Assembly: GCF_009928445.1 (NCBI RefSeq)
Contig: NZ_JAABNO010000013.1
Coordinates: forward strand, 100,616-164,615
From: Clostridium sp. C8-1-8
Lineage (GTDB): Bacteria > Bacillota > Clostridia > Clostridiales > Clostridiaceae
Reading direction: 5' to 3'
DNA length: 64,000 bases
Positions 47,013 to 55,655 of this stretch are shown here, piece after piece. The position numbers and the translations under genes are program-made. The notes below the pieces were generated by a model that was not told the DNA's origin, ran no database searches, and saw only the letters and a list, made by a program, of their open reading frames with translations. Positions within the stretch are counted from its first letter, which is position 1, and the number at the start of each line of letters is the position of its first letter.

Positions 47013-48350
47013 TTGTATAAGTTTAAGGAAGTACCCCCTTCTCAGATAAATGAATTTAATTCAGTTCATGAAAAAGGGCATATATTTCAAACCTCTTATT
47101 GGGCTAACATAAAGAGAGAATGGACTCCTAAATTCATAGGTGGTTTTGATGAAGATGATAATTTAGTTCTATGTGCAACTATGCTTTTAAGAAAAGCTCC
47201 ATACATAAATGCCTATATGGGCTATATACCTAGAAGCTTTACTTGCGACTACACTAATAAAAATCTTCTAATAGAGTTTACAGATTTCATAAGAAATTAT
47301 GCAAAGGAACATAAGATATCCTTTATTACTGTTGACCCCGATATACATCTATCTGAAAATGAAAAACTTATAGATGCTGGTGAGAATATAAAGGACTTTT
47401 TAAAAAGTTTAGGTTTTAATAATACAGACTCTAAAAACTTTGAAGCAATTCAGCCAAACTTCGTATTTAGACTTAACCTACCAGAAGGCGAAGATAAAGA
47501 ACAAATAAAAAAAGATGTTTTCAAATCTTTTTCCAATAAAACTAGATACAACATAAAAGTTGCTGAAGACAGAGGCCTTTCTGTTGAGGTTTATGATAAA
47601 GATAATATCTCCGATGAAGTATTATCTAGATTTCATGAAATAATGGTGACAACAGGTAAGAGGGACAACTTTATAGTAAGAAAAAAAGAGTACTTCAAAG
47701 ATATGATTGAAAATATAAATCCATACTGCAGATTGTACATGGTAAAGTATAGTTATGAAAAAGACTTTTCCACAGTAAATGCTAAATTGGAAAAACAACT
47801 TCAAGTCAGAGAAAAGGCAATAATTAAAATAGATGACTTAAGAATAAAACTTTCAGAAGAGAAAGATGAAGATAAATTAGCTAGACTACAGAAAAAAATA
47901 GATGATCAAGATAGTAAACTAAAAGAATCAGAAAGACAAATTGAAGGCTTTAAGAACAGACTTAAAGATATAGAGCCCTTCAAAGGACAAGAAATGTACT
48001 TATCCGGTTCTATTTACCTATACTATGGTGGCAAGGCTTGGTATCTTTATGGCGCATCTGAAAATCTACTAAGAGATACTATGCCAAACTTTGCTATGCA
48101 ATGGGCGATGATAACTGATAGTATTGATCTAGGTTGCTACCTATACGACTTTAGAGGGGTTTCTGGAGATCTTAACCCTGAGAATCCTCTATACGGTCTA
48201 TATAAATTCAAAAAAGGTTTCAATGGCAATTTTGTTGAATTTATAGGAGAGTTTGATCTTGTTATAAACAGTTTTGTATACAATATGTATAAAAAAGCTT
48301 TCCCAAAATTTAAAGAGATCCGCAATAAGATAATGAATGGAAAGCAATAA
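47013..48350 (+). CDS. FemX-like lipid II aminoacyltransferase
   Basis: 445 residues. Two GNAT-like folds (about 1-180 and 185-425) interrupted at ~250-325 by a charged coiled coil (KLEKQLQVREKAI, KKIDDQDSKLKESERQIEG), the FemABX layout used to hold aminoacyl-tRNA. YLYYGGKAWYLYGAS and MQWAMITDSIDLGCYLYDFRG match the C-terminal part. Adds an amino acid to the lipid II stem peptide for cross-bridges. TTG start eight bases after AAGGAGG. Single-gene unit. Confidence 0.92.
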   Translation: MYKFKEVPPSQINEFNSVHEKGHIFQTSYWANIKREWTPKFIGGFDEDDNLVLCATMLLRKAPYINAYMGYIPRSFTCDYTNKNLLIEFTDFIRNYAKEHKISFITVDPDIHLSENEKLIDAGENIKDFLKSLGFNNTDSKNFEAIQPNFVFRLNLPEGEDKEQIKKDVFKSFSNKTRYNIKVAEDRGLSVEVYDKDNISDEVLSRFHEIMVTTGKRDNFIVRKKEYFKDMIENINPYCRLYMVKYSYEKDFSTVNAKLEKQLQVREKAIIKIDDLRIKLSEEKDEDKLARLQKKIDDQDSKLKESERQIEGFKNRLKDIEPFKGQEMYLSGSIYLYYGGKAWYLYGASENLLRDTMPNFAMQWAMITDSIDLGCYLYDFRGVSGDLNPENPLYGLYKFKKGFNGNFVEFIGEFDLVINSFVYNMYKKAFPKFKEIRNKIMNGKQ

Positions 48351-48390
48351 AAAATGTAAGTCACTGATTTAGTGACTTACATTTTTTATT
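48351..48390. terminator. Bidirectional terminator (FemX / phosphoesterase)
   Basis: AAAATGTAAGTCACT-gatt-TAGTGACTTACATTTT with T-runs on both sides. Confidence 0.9.
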
Positions 48391-49540
48391 TATTAAGTTT
48401 TATCCTAATATTTACTATCTCGCTTCTACTACCAAGTCTTATTGGAGGCCCCCAGGTTCCATATCCTGACGAAACCACTACATTCATGTCATTCTTTTTT
48501 AGATAACCGTAATCAACTTCAAATATCCTGCTTGTTATTAAATTATTAGGAAAAAACTGTCCCTTATGAGTATGACCAGATACCTGCAGATCTATATTAT
48601 TCTTTACTCCATCTTCTAAAGCTGAAGGTGTATGGTCTATCAATAAAATAACTTTACTCTTATCTACATCAGTCAATATATCTTCCAGAGATTTTCTTTT
48701 TTTGTTAGTTCTATTAATAGATACATCATCTCTACCCACTACATAAAACTTATCACTAATAGCTTTTACGTCATCTCTTAATACTGTAACTCCATACTTA
48801 CTTAATTCTTCTGTGATGATATCATCATCGCCTCTCATGATATCATGATTTCCTAAAGCAGCATATGTTCCATAAGTTGATTTTAAGTTTTTAAACTCTT
48901 CCGCCATACTACCTTTTAAAAAAGGTTTTACCTCTGTATCTACTATATCACCAGCAAATAAAATAATATCTGGCTTTAGTATATTTATCTCCTGAACCAT
49001 AGTTTTTGCCCTTTTACCATCAATAAGGTTACCTAGATGTATATCAGATACCATAACAACATTCAGTTCATCCAATCCATTAATCTTTTTATCTACATTT
49101 ATATCGTAGGATTTAACATATGAGTGTCTCCCATTCCAAGTTCCATATACAACTATAAAAACTATAGCAATTGCAACTAATAAAGAAACTAAAGATACTA
49201 CATTATATCGGCCTATAAATGTAGGAATAAAATTATACCTTCTATTTATAAAGGCTATCAAATCTATCACAGGAAATAAGATAATTAAATAAAATAATAT
49301 TGCTAACCAATAAACACCTATGAGATTAAAAACATCAAAAATTTTCCCAGATATATAATTTCCTAAAATCATAGTAATGATATAAGCAATTGCTATAAGC
49401 CAAAATATGCTCCAATAAAAAACACTGTTTATTGTGAAGCTATTAGCCAATCCTTTAAATATTCTAGTACCTATATAGTAGTTTCCTAGAGCATAAACTC
49501 CAATCACCGATATTATAGCTATCACAACTTTATAGTTCAA
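48386..49540 (-). CDS. Membrane-anchored metallophosphoesterase (YkuE/YaeI type)
   Basis: 384 residues: four hydrophobic helices in the first ~135 residues, then a calcineurin-like domain with all metal motifs VMVSDIHLG (~162), AGDIVD (~197), ALGNHDIMRG (~230) and SGHTHKGQF (~318). Faces probably outward or along the membrane. Substrate unknown; YkuE relatives act on wall or phospholipid compounds. Confidence 0.92.
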   Translation of the reverse strand: MNYKVVIAIISVIGVYALGNYYIGTRIFKGLANSFTINSVFYWSIFWLIAIAYIITMILGNYISGKIFDVFNLIGVYWLAILFYLIILFPVIDLIAFINRRYNFIPTFIGRYNVVSLVSLLVAIAIVFIVVYGTWNGRHSYVKSYDINVDKKINGLDELNVVMVSDIHLGNLIDGKRAKTMVQEINILKPDIILFAGDIVDTEVKPFLKGSMAEEFKNLKSTYGTYAALGNHDIMRGDDDIITEELSKYGVTVLRDDVKAISDKFYVVGRDDVSINRTNKKRKSLEDILTDVDKSKVILLIDHTPSALEDGVKNNIDLQVSGHTHKGQFFPNNLITSRIFEVDYGYLKKNDMNVVVSSGYGTWGPPIRLGSRSEIVNIRIKLNK

Positions 49541-49605
49541 AAACTCACCTCCTAATTCTACATATTAGAAAAACATATAGTATGTTAGCATAAAAATTGA
49601 AAATA

Positions 49606-49627
49606 GAGCTATCTTTTAAGATAACTC
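49606..49627 (-). terminator. Terminator of the small membrane protein gene
   Basis: Minus strand GAGTTATCTT-AA-AAGATAGCTC followed by TATTTTCAATTTTT. Confidence 0.65.
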
Positions 49628-49636
49628 CATAAAATG

Positions 49637-49936
49637 CTACTTTACAAATTGTCTACTAACTTTAGCCTGTATAACTGAAGAGCCAAGCATTATTATCAAA
49701 AACAATCCTATCCAAACCTTAGTAAGTGAAGGAAAGAAGTAGTCAAGCAATCCAATGAATACTCCAATTATACCTAGTACTAAGTTAAACTTTCCATTAA
49801 AAGCTATATAACCATTCATATCCTTAGCATTGCTTCTTTCAACGTTCTTTCTCAATCCCTTACTAAAAAGTACAAGTAGCCCAAAAATTATGTATATTAT
49901 GCTTGCTACCTCTATTATTATTGTGGTAAGCTTCAT
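49637..49936 (-). CDS. Small membrane protein, DUF3784-like
   Basis: 99 residues with three hydrophobic helices (about 3-22, 45-65, 70-88) and a basic loop. ATG 49936 (MKLTTIII) lies seven bases after GGAGGG; earlier in-frame starts have no site. Size and topology fit the DUF3784 family, of unknown function. Single-gene unit. Confidence 0.65.
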   Translation of the reverse strand: MKLTTIIIEVASIIYIIFGLLVLFSKGLRKNVERSNAKDMNGYIAFNGKFNLVLGIIGVFIGLLDYFFPSLTKVWIGLFLIIMLGSSVIQAKVSRQFVK

Positions 49937-50124
49937 AAACATTCCCTCCATCAAATAATTATATGATAATATATTATAACTCATTGTATAAAAAATTTAT
50001 ATCTGATTTTTAACACTTTTAAAAATTCACTTAAGTCACCATATTAGTAATATCTCTAAATAATAACTTTTATAATTCTATTATAAGAAAATCTGACAAG
50101 TTGAATATTTTTTATCATTATATA

Positions 50125-50153
50125 TTGACAAGTCAAAAAAAGTATCTTATAAT
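50125..50153 (+). promoter_or_regulatory. Consensus promoter of tRNA-Pro
   Basis: Perfect TTGACA (50125-50130), 17-base spacer, TATAAT (50148-50153), ending 12 bases before the tRNA. Confidence 0.92.
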
Positions 50154-50165
50154 TACTAATGTACT

Positions 50166-50242
50166 GCGGGGTGTGGCGCAGATGGGAGCGCGCGTGGTTT
50201 GGGACCATGAGGTCGCAGGTTCAATCCCTGTCACCCCGACCA
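50166..50242 (+). tRNA. tRNA-Pro (anticodon TGG)
   Basis: Acceptor stem CGGGGTG/CACCCCG, anticodon stem CGTGG/CCATG with loop TTTGGGA giving anticodon TGG, T-arm GGTTCAATCC, and encoded CCA. Isolated single tRNA with its own promoter and terminator. Confidence 0.97.
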
Positions 50243-50280
50243 AAAAGGAATTGTATTTATACAATTCCTTTTTTTATTTC
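50243..50280 (+). terminator. tRNA-Pro terminator
   Basis: AAAGGAATTGTA-ttta-TACAATTCCTTT followed by TTTTATTTC. Confidence 0.92.
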
Positions 50281-50404
50281 TATAAAATTATAAACCCCTT
50301 ATGTTTTCGTGGCCTAATAACTATAAATATTTAGCATAATGTTTTATGTTATATATCAATAAAATAAACCATACTAAAATGCATTCTTTTTATTTTCTGT
50401 AGAA

Positions 50405-50440
50405 GATCAGATGCCTAAAAAATCAATAAAATAAGGTCCC
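50405..50440 (+). repeat. Dispersed hairpin repeat, partial copy D
   Basis: CAGATGCCTAAAAAATCAATAAAATAAGGTC matches the 3' edge of copy B (CAGATGCACAAAAATTCAATAAAAAAGGTC) over about 30 bases, then continues as a degenerate version of B's terminator. It is 14 bases past the amidase stop. The left arm has been lost. Confidence 0.5.
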
Positions 50441-50453
50441 TTCAGCTACTTTC

Positions 50454-51830
50454 TTACCTTGCTCTTGTATTAATGATATTCAATATATCATCAATTACTT
50501 CTCCATACTGCTTTACCTTGTCCATAAGTTCTCCATTCTCCTTTAATAATCTCTGATTCTCACTATCTTTATAGTTTATCATCTTATCTAAATCATCAAT
50601 AACAGATGAAAATTCTTGATATTTAGTTTTTAAATTGTCTATCTCTTCTGAAAATGTAAGTAACTTATCTTTTACAGACTTTATAGTTTCCTTTTCTTCT
50701 GATTTTTCTTGTATAATACTATCTTCATAAATATTACTCTCTTCAAATTTATCAACTACAGTAACTGCTTCTATATCATTTATAAGCTTCAATAACTTTA
50801 AACCATAATCCTGAGAAGCAGACCAGTTACCTGATAGCTCTTCAACATACTTAACTTTTCCATTTAAATATGCAAAGTGTCTTGGATCTGTAGTATCTTT
50901 AATTGGGTACCCATCAGCACCAGCATATAAAGCTAAATGATCAAGATGTGCTGATACTCCATCTTTCCAGCTTTTGAATCTTACATATGAATCTACTGAA
51001 TCATCTCTAGCGCTTGTACTTTTTATTCCAGCAGGATTCTTGAAACTCTCATCTATACTACCTCCAAACTTACCGTATCCAGTCTCCAAAGCAGCTTGAG
51101 CATAAGCTATAGTAGGATTAATATTTCCATGTGCTGAATACATGGACCAATACAAATCAGCTAGAGATATAAATAATTGTGTACCTCCATTATTTTTAGC
51201 CCACTGCTTGCCCTGATCTTTGGACGCCAGTGAAGGTGATATTAAGGAAGTAAGCTTACTTTGGTCATCAGAAAGGGAAACATCCTCCTTATAAGGCATC
51301 CCTATATAGTCTAAAAATCCTTTTGAAATTGAAAGAGCAACTTTATCTTTAAAGCTATCCTCTCTCAATAACCTCTCTTCATTAACGTTGCTTATGAAAC
51401 AGGTCTCAATTAATATGGCAGGCATATTAGTTTCTCTAAGCACTGCAAAGTTAGCAAACTTCACACCTCTACTACTTAAATTAATTTCATTAACTATACT
51501 ATTCAAAATCTTTTGTGCTAGTTTCTCGCCCTCTCCTCCTTTTACCAAGGAATACACTTCAGTTCCATTTGCTGTTTGTATATCTGCACTATTAATGTGT
51601 ATACTAATAAAATACTTACTATTAGCATCATTAGCAATTTTAGCCCTTTCAGAAAGTCCTATATAACTATCATCAGCTCTTGTTTGCTGTACGGTTATAC
51701 CTTGCTTCTTAAGTATCTCCTCACATTTCTTAGCAATATAAAGGTTACATTCTTTTTCTTGAAGTCCAGTTGGACCTATTGCGCCAGGGTCTCTTCCCCC
51801 ATGTCCAGCGTCAAGTACCAAATCTATCAT
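50454..51830 (-). CDS. N-acetylmuramoyl-L-alanine amidase / glucosaminidase, no signal peptide
   Basis: 458 residues from ATG 51830 (MIDLVLDAGHGG), chosen because the fold begins here and GGAG lies 12 bases upstream. Amidase_3 domain (1-175) with zinc/catalytic residues in DAGHGG, KECN, SIHINS and ILIETCFIS; glucosaminidase domain (~210-365) with AQAALETGYGKFGGS; C-terminal coiled coil (~385-458). Two wall-cutting activities without an export signal suggest a spore/mother-cell lytic enzyme or holin-assisted release; no phage genes are near. The preceding 40-codon gene is probably in the same transcript. Confidence 0.9.
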   Translation of the reverse strand: MIDLVLDAGHGGRDPGAIGPTGLQEKECNLYIAKKCEEILKKQGITVQQTRADDSYIGLSERAKIANDANSKYFISIHINSADIQTANGTEVYSLVKGGEGEKLAQKILNSIVNEINLSSRGVKFANFAVLRETNMPAILIETCFISNVNEERLLREDSFKDKVALSISKGFLDYIGMPYKEDVSLSDDQSKLTSLISPSLASKDQGKQWAKNNGGTQLFISLADLYWSMYSAHGNINPTIAYAQAALETGYGKFGGSIDESFKNPAGIKSTSARDDSVDSYVRFKSWKDGVSAHLDHLALYAGADGYPIKDTTDPRHFAYLNGKVKYVEELSGNWSASQDYGLKLLKLINDIEAVTVVDKFEESNIYEDSIIQEKSEEKETIKSVKDKLLTFSEEIDNLKTKYQEFSSVIDDLDKMINYKDSENQRLLKENGELMDKVKQYGEVIDDILNIINTRAR

Positions 51831-51897
51831 ACCAAAATTCATCTCCATATAATGTTTAATCATTATATGTATATTGCAATAATATTATATTATTAAT

Positions 51898-52020
51898 TAA
51901 TTTTTATTTTTTCTTGCTATCTGACTATAATACTCTTCTTCTTTAGATGCTGCTTTACACAACGCTAGGCATAAGGCGCATATAAATCCACAAAAAAACA
52001 ATCCAGCTATATAGTACATA
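51898..52020 (-). CDS. Small cysteine-rich membrane peptide, 40 residues
   Basis: Too short for usual gene calling. ATG at 52020 follows AGGTGGTATTT. The sequence has one hydrophobic helix (MYYIAGLFFCGFICALCLAL, residues 1-20) with Cys10, 14, 17 and 21, then a charged tail KAASKEEEYYSQIARKNKN. Ends 67 bases before the amidase start on the same strand, so it may help release or control that signal-less hydrolase. No family recognised. Confidence 0.55.
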
Positions 52021-52205
52021 AATACCACCTTTTTTCTATATACAATAAAATTTTATATATTTTTCCCCAACAATACCTGCAGCATTCATATTTGTTTAAT
52101 TATTTTTTTATTCTTTAGTAAATTATATTTTATATAATGCTATGCATAACTATGTGTATATGTCTTAAATTTATATTGGAGAAAGAATAAAAAAGAGAAA
52201 TCGTG

Positions 52206-52270
52206 TCGCCTGCCAAGCTTTCTTCATATTCATTTGGAAAGGCAGATGCACAAAAATTCAATAAAAAAGG
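52206..52270 (+). repeat. Dispersed hairpin repeat, copy B
   Basis: TCGCCTGCCAAGCTTTCTTC, loop, GGAAAGGCAGATGC, ACAAAAATTCAATAAAA. Copies A and C share the GCCTGCC/GGCAGATGC arms and the flanking A-runs. A perfect terminator hairpin follows directly. Confidence 0.75.
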
Positions 52271-52292
52271 TCGCTTTAGCGACTTTTTTTTA
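52262..52292. terminator. Bidirectional terminator adjoining repeat B
   Basis: AAAAAGGTCGC-ttta-GCGACTTTTTTT. Lies between divergent genes, so it ends no annotated gene; the remaining sequence 52021-52482 has no gene. Confidence 0.85.
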
Positions 52293-52482
52293 TAATACTA
52301 TAATTAATAAATGAATTAGTTTCCATGTAATAGAAGATACTATACTTATCTTTATGTACATATACCTTTCTTATAATTCAACTTTATGTTTTTAAACTAC
52401 AGTAATACTCAAATTACTATAGACTTGAAAACTATTAAGGCGTAGAAGAAATAGATTTTTTATTCTAAATTAGGAGGTTTGC

Positions 52483-53832
52483 ATGAAAAAGGAATATGAA
52501 GATTTGTTTAAAAAAATTGTAAAATCATATTATGAAGGTGACTTTGACAAAGTCATTAACGAAATAATTAATGATCCTAGTTTTAACAAAGATGAAGCTA
52601 GGAATGTAGTTTCCTCCCTATGCGGAGTGGATGTATACAAAGACGATAACTATATCTATAATCTAAAAAAAGCTATAACTGATTACAAAGTAAAAGAAAA
52701 GATTGTTGAAAAGTTAGATACCTGCTCAGATGATTGCAAAACTGATGCTAATGGACTTTCCAGATGCCAGAAAGCCTGTCCGTTCAATGCTATAAAAAAA
52801 GATAAAAATTTTGGTGGTACATATATAGATGATACACTATGTGTTGATTGCGGCTTATGCATAGATGCATGCGAAAGTGGTAACTTTATAGATAGAATAG
52901 AGTTCTTACCAATTATGGAGCTTCTAAAAAACAATGAAAAAGTTGTTGCTGCAGTTGCCCCTGCTATATCTGGTCAGTTTGGAGATGACGTCACACTAGA
53001 TCAATTACGTTCGGCTTTTATAAAGCTAGGCTTTGCAGATATGGTTGAAGTAGCCTTTGCGGCAGATATGTTGACTATAAAAGAGGCTGTTGAGTTTGAT
53101 AAGCATGTTAATAAAGAAGGAGACTTCCTAATAACCTCTTGTTGCTGCCCAATGTGGGTAGGTATGCTGAAAAAAGTTTATGATAATCTAGTTGAAGATG
53201 TTTCACCTTCTGTTTCTCCTATGATCGCCGCTGGGCGAATGGTAAAAGCACTAAATCCTGATGCTAAGGTAGTCTTTGTTGGACCTTGTATAGCTAAAAA
53301 AGCAGAAGCACGAGAAAAAGATATAGACTCAGCAATCGATTATGTTCTAACCTTTGAGGAATTGAAAGGAATATTTGATGTATTAGAAATTGATCCAATT
53401 AAACTCCATGGTGTTCCTTCAATTGAGTATGCATCAAGAGGCGGAAGACTATATGCAAGAACTGGTGGTGTCTCTATTGCTGTTTCTGAAGCAATAGAAG
53501 AACTCTTTCCTGAAAAGCACTCTATTTTTAAAGCAGTTCAGGCAAATGGTGTAAAAGAATGTAAAGCAATTCTTGAAAAAGCTCAAGCTGGCGAAATAGA
53601 TGCAAACTTTATAGAGGGTATGGGATGCATTGGAGGATGTGTAGGTGGACCAAAAGCATTGGTCCCAAGAGAATATGGTAAAGAAGTAGTTGATAGAGTT
53701 GCATATGATTCTCCAATAAAAATTTCTACCCACAGTGATATAATGAACGAGGTTTTATCTGAGCTTGGTATAAACTCGCTAAAAGACTTTCAAGATGAAC
53801 ATAAGGTAGCTATATTTGAGAGAAAATTTTAA
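52483..53832 (+). CDS. FeFe hydrogenase, probable group B (CpIII-like)
   Basis: 449-residue H2-metabolising enzyme. An N-terminal helical part (1-80) is followed by two 4Fe-4S motifs (CQKACPF near 95 and CVDCGLCIDAC near 120) and the H-cluster domain. Its ligand motifs are TSCCCPMW, GPCIAKKAE and EGMGCIGGCVGGP. In the classical hydrogenases these read TSCCPGW, MPCxxKxxE and ExMACxxGCxxGGG; the variants here match what I recall for clostridial group B enzymes such as CpIII. ATG after AGGAGG. No maturase genes nearby. Confidence 0.9.
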   Translation: MKKEYEDLFKKIVKSYYEGDFDKVINEIINDPSFNKDEARNVVSSLCGVDVYKDDNYIYNLKKAITDYKVKEKIVEKLDTCSDDCKTDANGLSRCQKACPFNAIKKDKNFGGTYIDDTLCVDCGLCIDACESGNFIDRIEFLPIMELLKNNEKVVAAVAPAISGQFGDDVTLDQLRSAFIKLGFADMVEVAFAADMLTIKEAVEFDKHVNKEGDFLITSCCCPMWVGMLKKVYDNLVEDVSPSVSPMIAAGRMVKALNPDAKVVFVGPCIAKKAEAREKDIDSAIDYVLTFEELKGIFDVLEIDPIKLHGVPSIEYASRGGRLYARTGGVSIAVSEAIEELFPEKHSIFKAVQANGVKECKAILEKAQAGEIDANFIEGMGCIGGCVGGPKALVPREYGKEVVDRVAYDSPIKISTHSDIMNEVLSELGINSLKDFQDEHKVAIFERKF

Positions 53833-53851
53833 CAAAATAAATATTTTCTTA

Positions 53852-53900
53852 AACCACTATCAATTTGGATGAAATCCGATATTATGATAGTGGTATTTTT
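53852..53900 (+). terminator. Hydrogenase terminator
   Basis: ACCACTATCA...TGATAGTGGT with inner GGAT/ATCC, then ATTTTTAT. Confidence 0.8.
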
Positions 53901-54003
53901 ATATAAATATTATAGAGAAATTTTTATAGTTTTTACATTTACTAATAATATTTTAATATTCGTATGCTATCATTATAAATATTACTTGAGAGGTGTTGAT
54001 ATA

Positions 54004-54504
54004 ATGCTTGAAAAAGTTCTTGCTCATGATGAACTTATTCTTATTAAAATAAATAAAGGGCTTAGATGCAGCCTTCTTAACTTTCTTATGCCTAAGGCAA
54101 CATATCTAGGTTCAATTCAATTTTGTATATGTATATCTGTAATATCGATCTTTGTTGTAAAGTCGCCTCTAAAGATAATTCTACCACTTATAGTTAGTGC
54201 ACTTATATGTAACTTAATAAAATTTATAGTTGGAAGAACAAGACCTTTCTTAGTTATTAAAGATTTATATATAAATAAAATAGGCATTGATAAATATTCA
54301 TTTCCTTCTGGACACACTACAGCTGCATTTTCGCTAGCTACATCTTTTTGTTTTCTAATTCCACACCTTGCTATATTATTTGTACTATTAGCCTTAATAG
54401 TAGCATTCTCCAGGTTATATCTTGGAGTACATTATGTTACAGATGTATCTATCGGTATGATTATAGGTGTATTAATCAATTTTCTCATAAATATAAATAT
54501 GTAA
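54004..54504 (+). CDS. PAP2-family membrane phosphatase
   Basis: 166 residues from ATG 54004, eight bases after GAGAGGTG; a longer frame beginning at 53869 starts inside the hydrogenase terminator and is rejected. Five hydrophobic helices; the three signature motifs KFIVGRTRP, PSGHTTA and RLYLGVHYVTD are intact. Likely undecaprenyl- or lipid-phosphate phosphatase at the outer face of the membrane. Confidence 0.93.
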   Translation: MLEKVLAHDELILIKINKGLRCSLLNFLMPKATYLGSIQFCICISVISIFVVKSPLKIILPLIVSALICNLIKFIVGRTRPFLVIKDLYINKIGIDKYSFPSGHTTAAFSLATSFCFLIPHLAILFVLLALIVAFSRLYLGVHYVTDVSIGMIIGVLINFLININM

Positions 54505-54716
54505 ATTTTACATTGCTATATCTATTAATATAAACTAAAATTATTTTATATAGATATAGCATTTCTGTTATGGATATTCTAGTATAAAAAATATCAGATA
54601 GCTTAATAAACTTACATTAGTAGAACTATCAGCTTATTTGTACAAGTTAGAACTTAGATATTCATATCATTATATAATTACTCCTAATACTAAAATTTAA
54701 TGAGGTGATTTTGCTA

Positions 54717-55364
54717 ATGCTACAAAACATAAAGGCAGCAATATTTGACTTAGATGGAACCTTAATAGATTCTTTGTGGATATGGGACAAAATAGATACT
54801 GATTACCTAATAAATAAAGGGTTAACTAAACCTGATAATCTTAAAGAAGAAATCGGACATCTTAGCTTTGAACAAACAGCTTTATATTTCAAAAACAAGT
54901 TTAATATTTCAGATAATATAGAGGAAATAATGAATGAATGGCATTCAATGGCTGTAGCACACTATCGCGAAGATGTAAAGTTAAAACCTGGGGCTAAAGA
55001 TTTTTTGTTAAGATTAAAAGCTTTAAACATAAAGATAGGTCTAGCTACTTCTAATTCTCAGGAGCTATTAAGAGCAGCCTTAGAAGCTAATGGTGTATAT
55101 GAAATATTTGATTCTATTACAACTACCGATGAAGTATCTAGAGGAAAAAACTTTCCAGATGTATATCTTTTAGCTGCTGACAAATTAGGTGTTACCCCTA
55201 ATGAGTGTGTAGTTTTCGAAGATATTCTTGTTGCTGTTAAAGGTGCAAAGGCAGCTGGCATGAAGGTAGTAGGCGTTTATGATGAATCTTCTAAAGATGA
55301 TGTAGAACAGGTCAAATCAATTGCAAACAGATACATAGAAAGCTATGTAGATATAGTAATATAA
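54717..55364 (+). CDS. HAD-IA family phosphatase (beta-phosphoglucomutase-like)
   Basis: 215 residues from ATG 54717, eight bases after GAGGTGA. HAD motifs: FDLDGTLIDS (nucleophile Asp), ATSN, K in RGKNFPDVY and VVFEDILVAVKGAKAAGM. The helical cap of ~60 residues puts it with beta-phosphoglucomutase/phosphonatase-like enzymes; substrate unknown. If a true phosphoglucomutase it could serve the GH65 enzyme, but it is 37 kb away. Confidence 0.9.
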   Translation: MLQNIKAAIFDLDGTLIDSLWIWDKIDTDYLINKGLTKPDNLKEEIGHLSFEQTALYFKNKFNISDNIEEIMNEWHSMAVAHYREDVKLKPGAKDFLLRLKALNIKIGLATSNSQELLRAALEANGVYEIFDSITTTDEVSRGKNFPDVYLLAADKLGVTPNECVVFEDILVAVKGAKAAGMKVVGVYDESSKDDVEQVKSIANRYIESYVDIVI

Positions 55365-55396
55365 TCCTATTCAATTAATTATTTTCTATTATAGAG

Positions 55397-55456
55397 AAAA
55401 TAAAGACTCTGTATACAGTGTAAATACACTTATTTATGCAGAGTCTTTATTTTTTT
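55397..55456 (+). terminator. Terminator after the HAD gene
   Basis: AAAATAAAGACTCTG...CAGAGTCTTTATTTT with an inner AGTGTA/TACACT stem, then TTTT. Confidence 0.88.
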
Positions 55457-55655
55457 ACTATGCGGAAAAATATAATTTTTAAGCTTTGTTTAATTTCAAA
55501 ACGATACCTTAGCAAAGCCATGACTCTATGTATGTCATTGTAATATTTGCAACTTTTAGCGGGTATAAATATATAAAATATGGAAAAATTAACATTATAG
55601 GGTTGTTCTTCACAGATATCTCATCAATACTACTCTTATAAAGAAAGGTACGATA

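Noticed and set aside
50101..50334. 77-codon reading frame on the plus strand
   Set aside because: It covers tRNA-Pro and its terminator and has no ribosome-binding site.
50454..51830. Prophage endolysin
   Set aside because: The amidase lacks a signal peptide as endolysins do, but no holin, terminase, capsid or integrase genes lie nearby.
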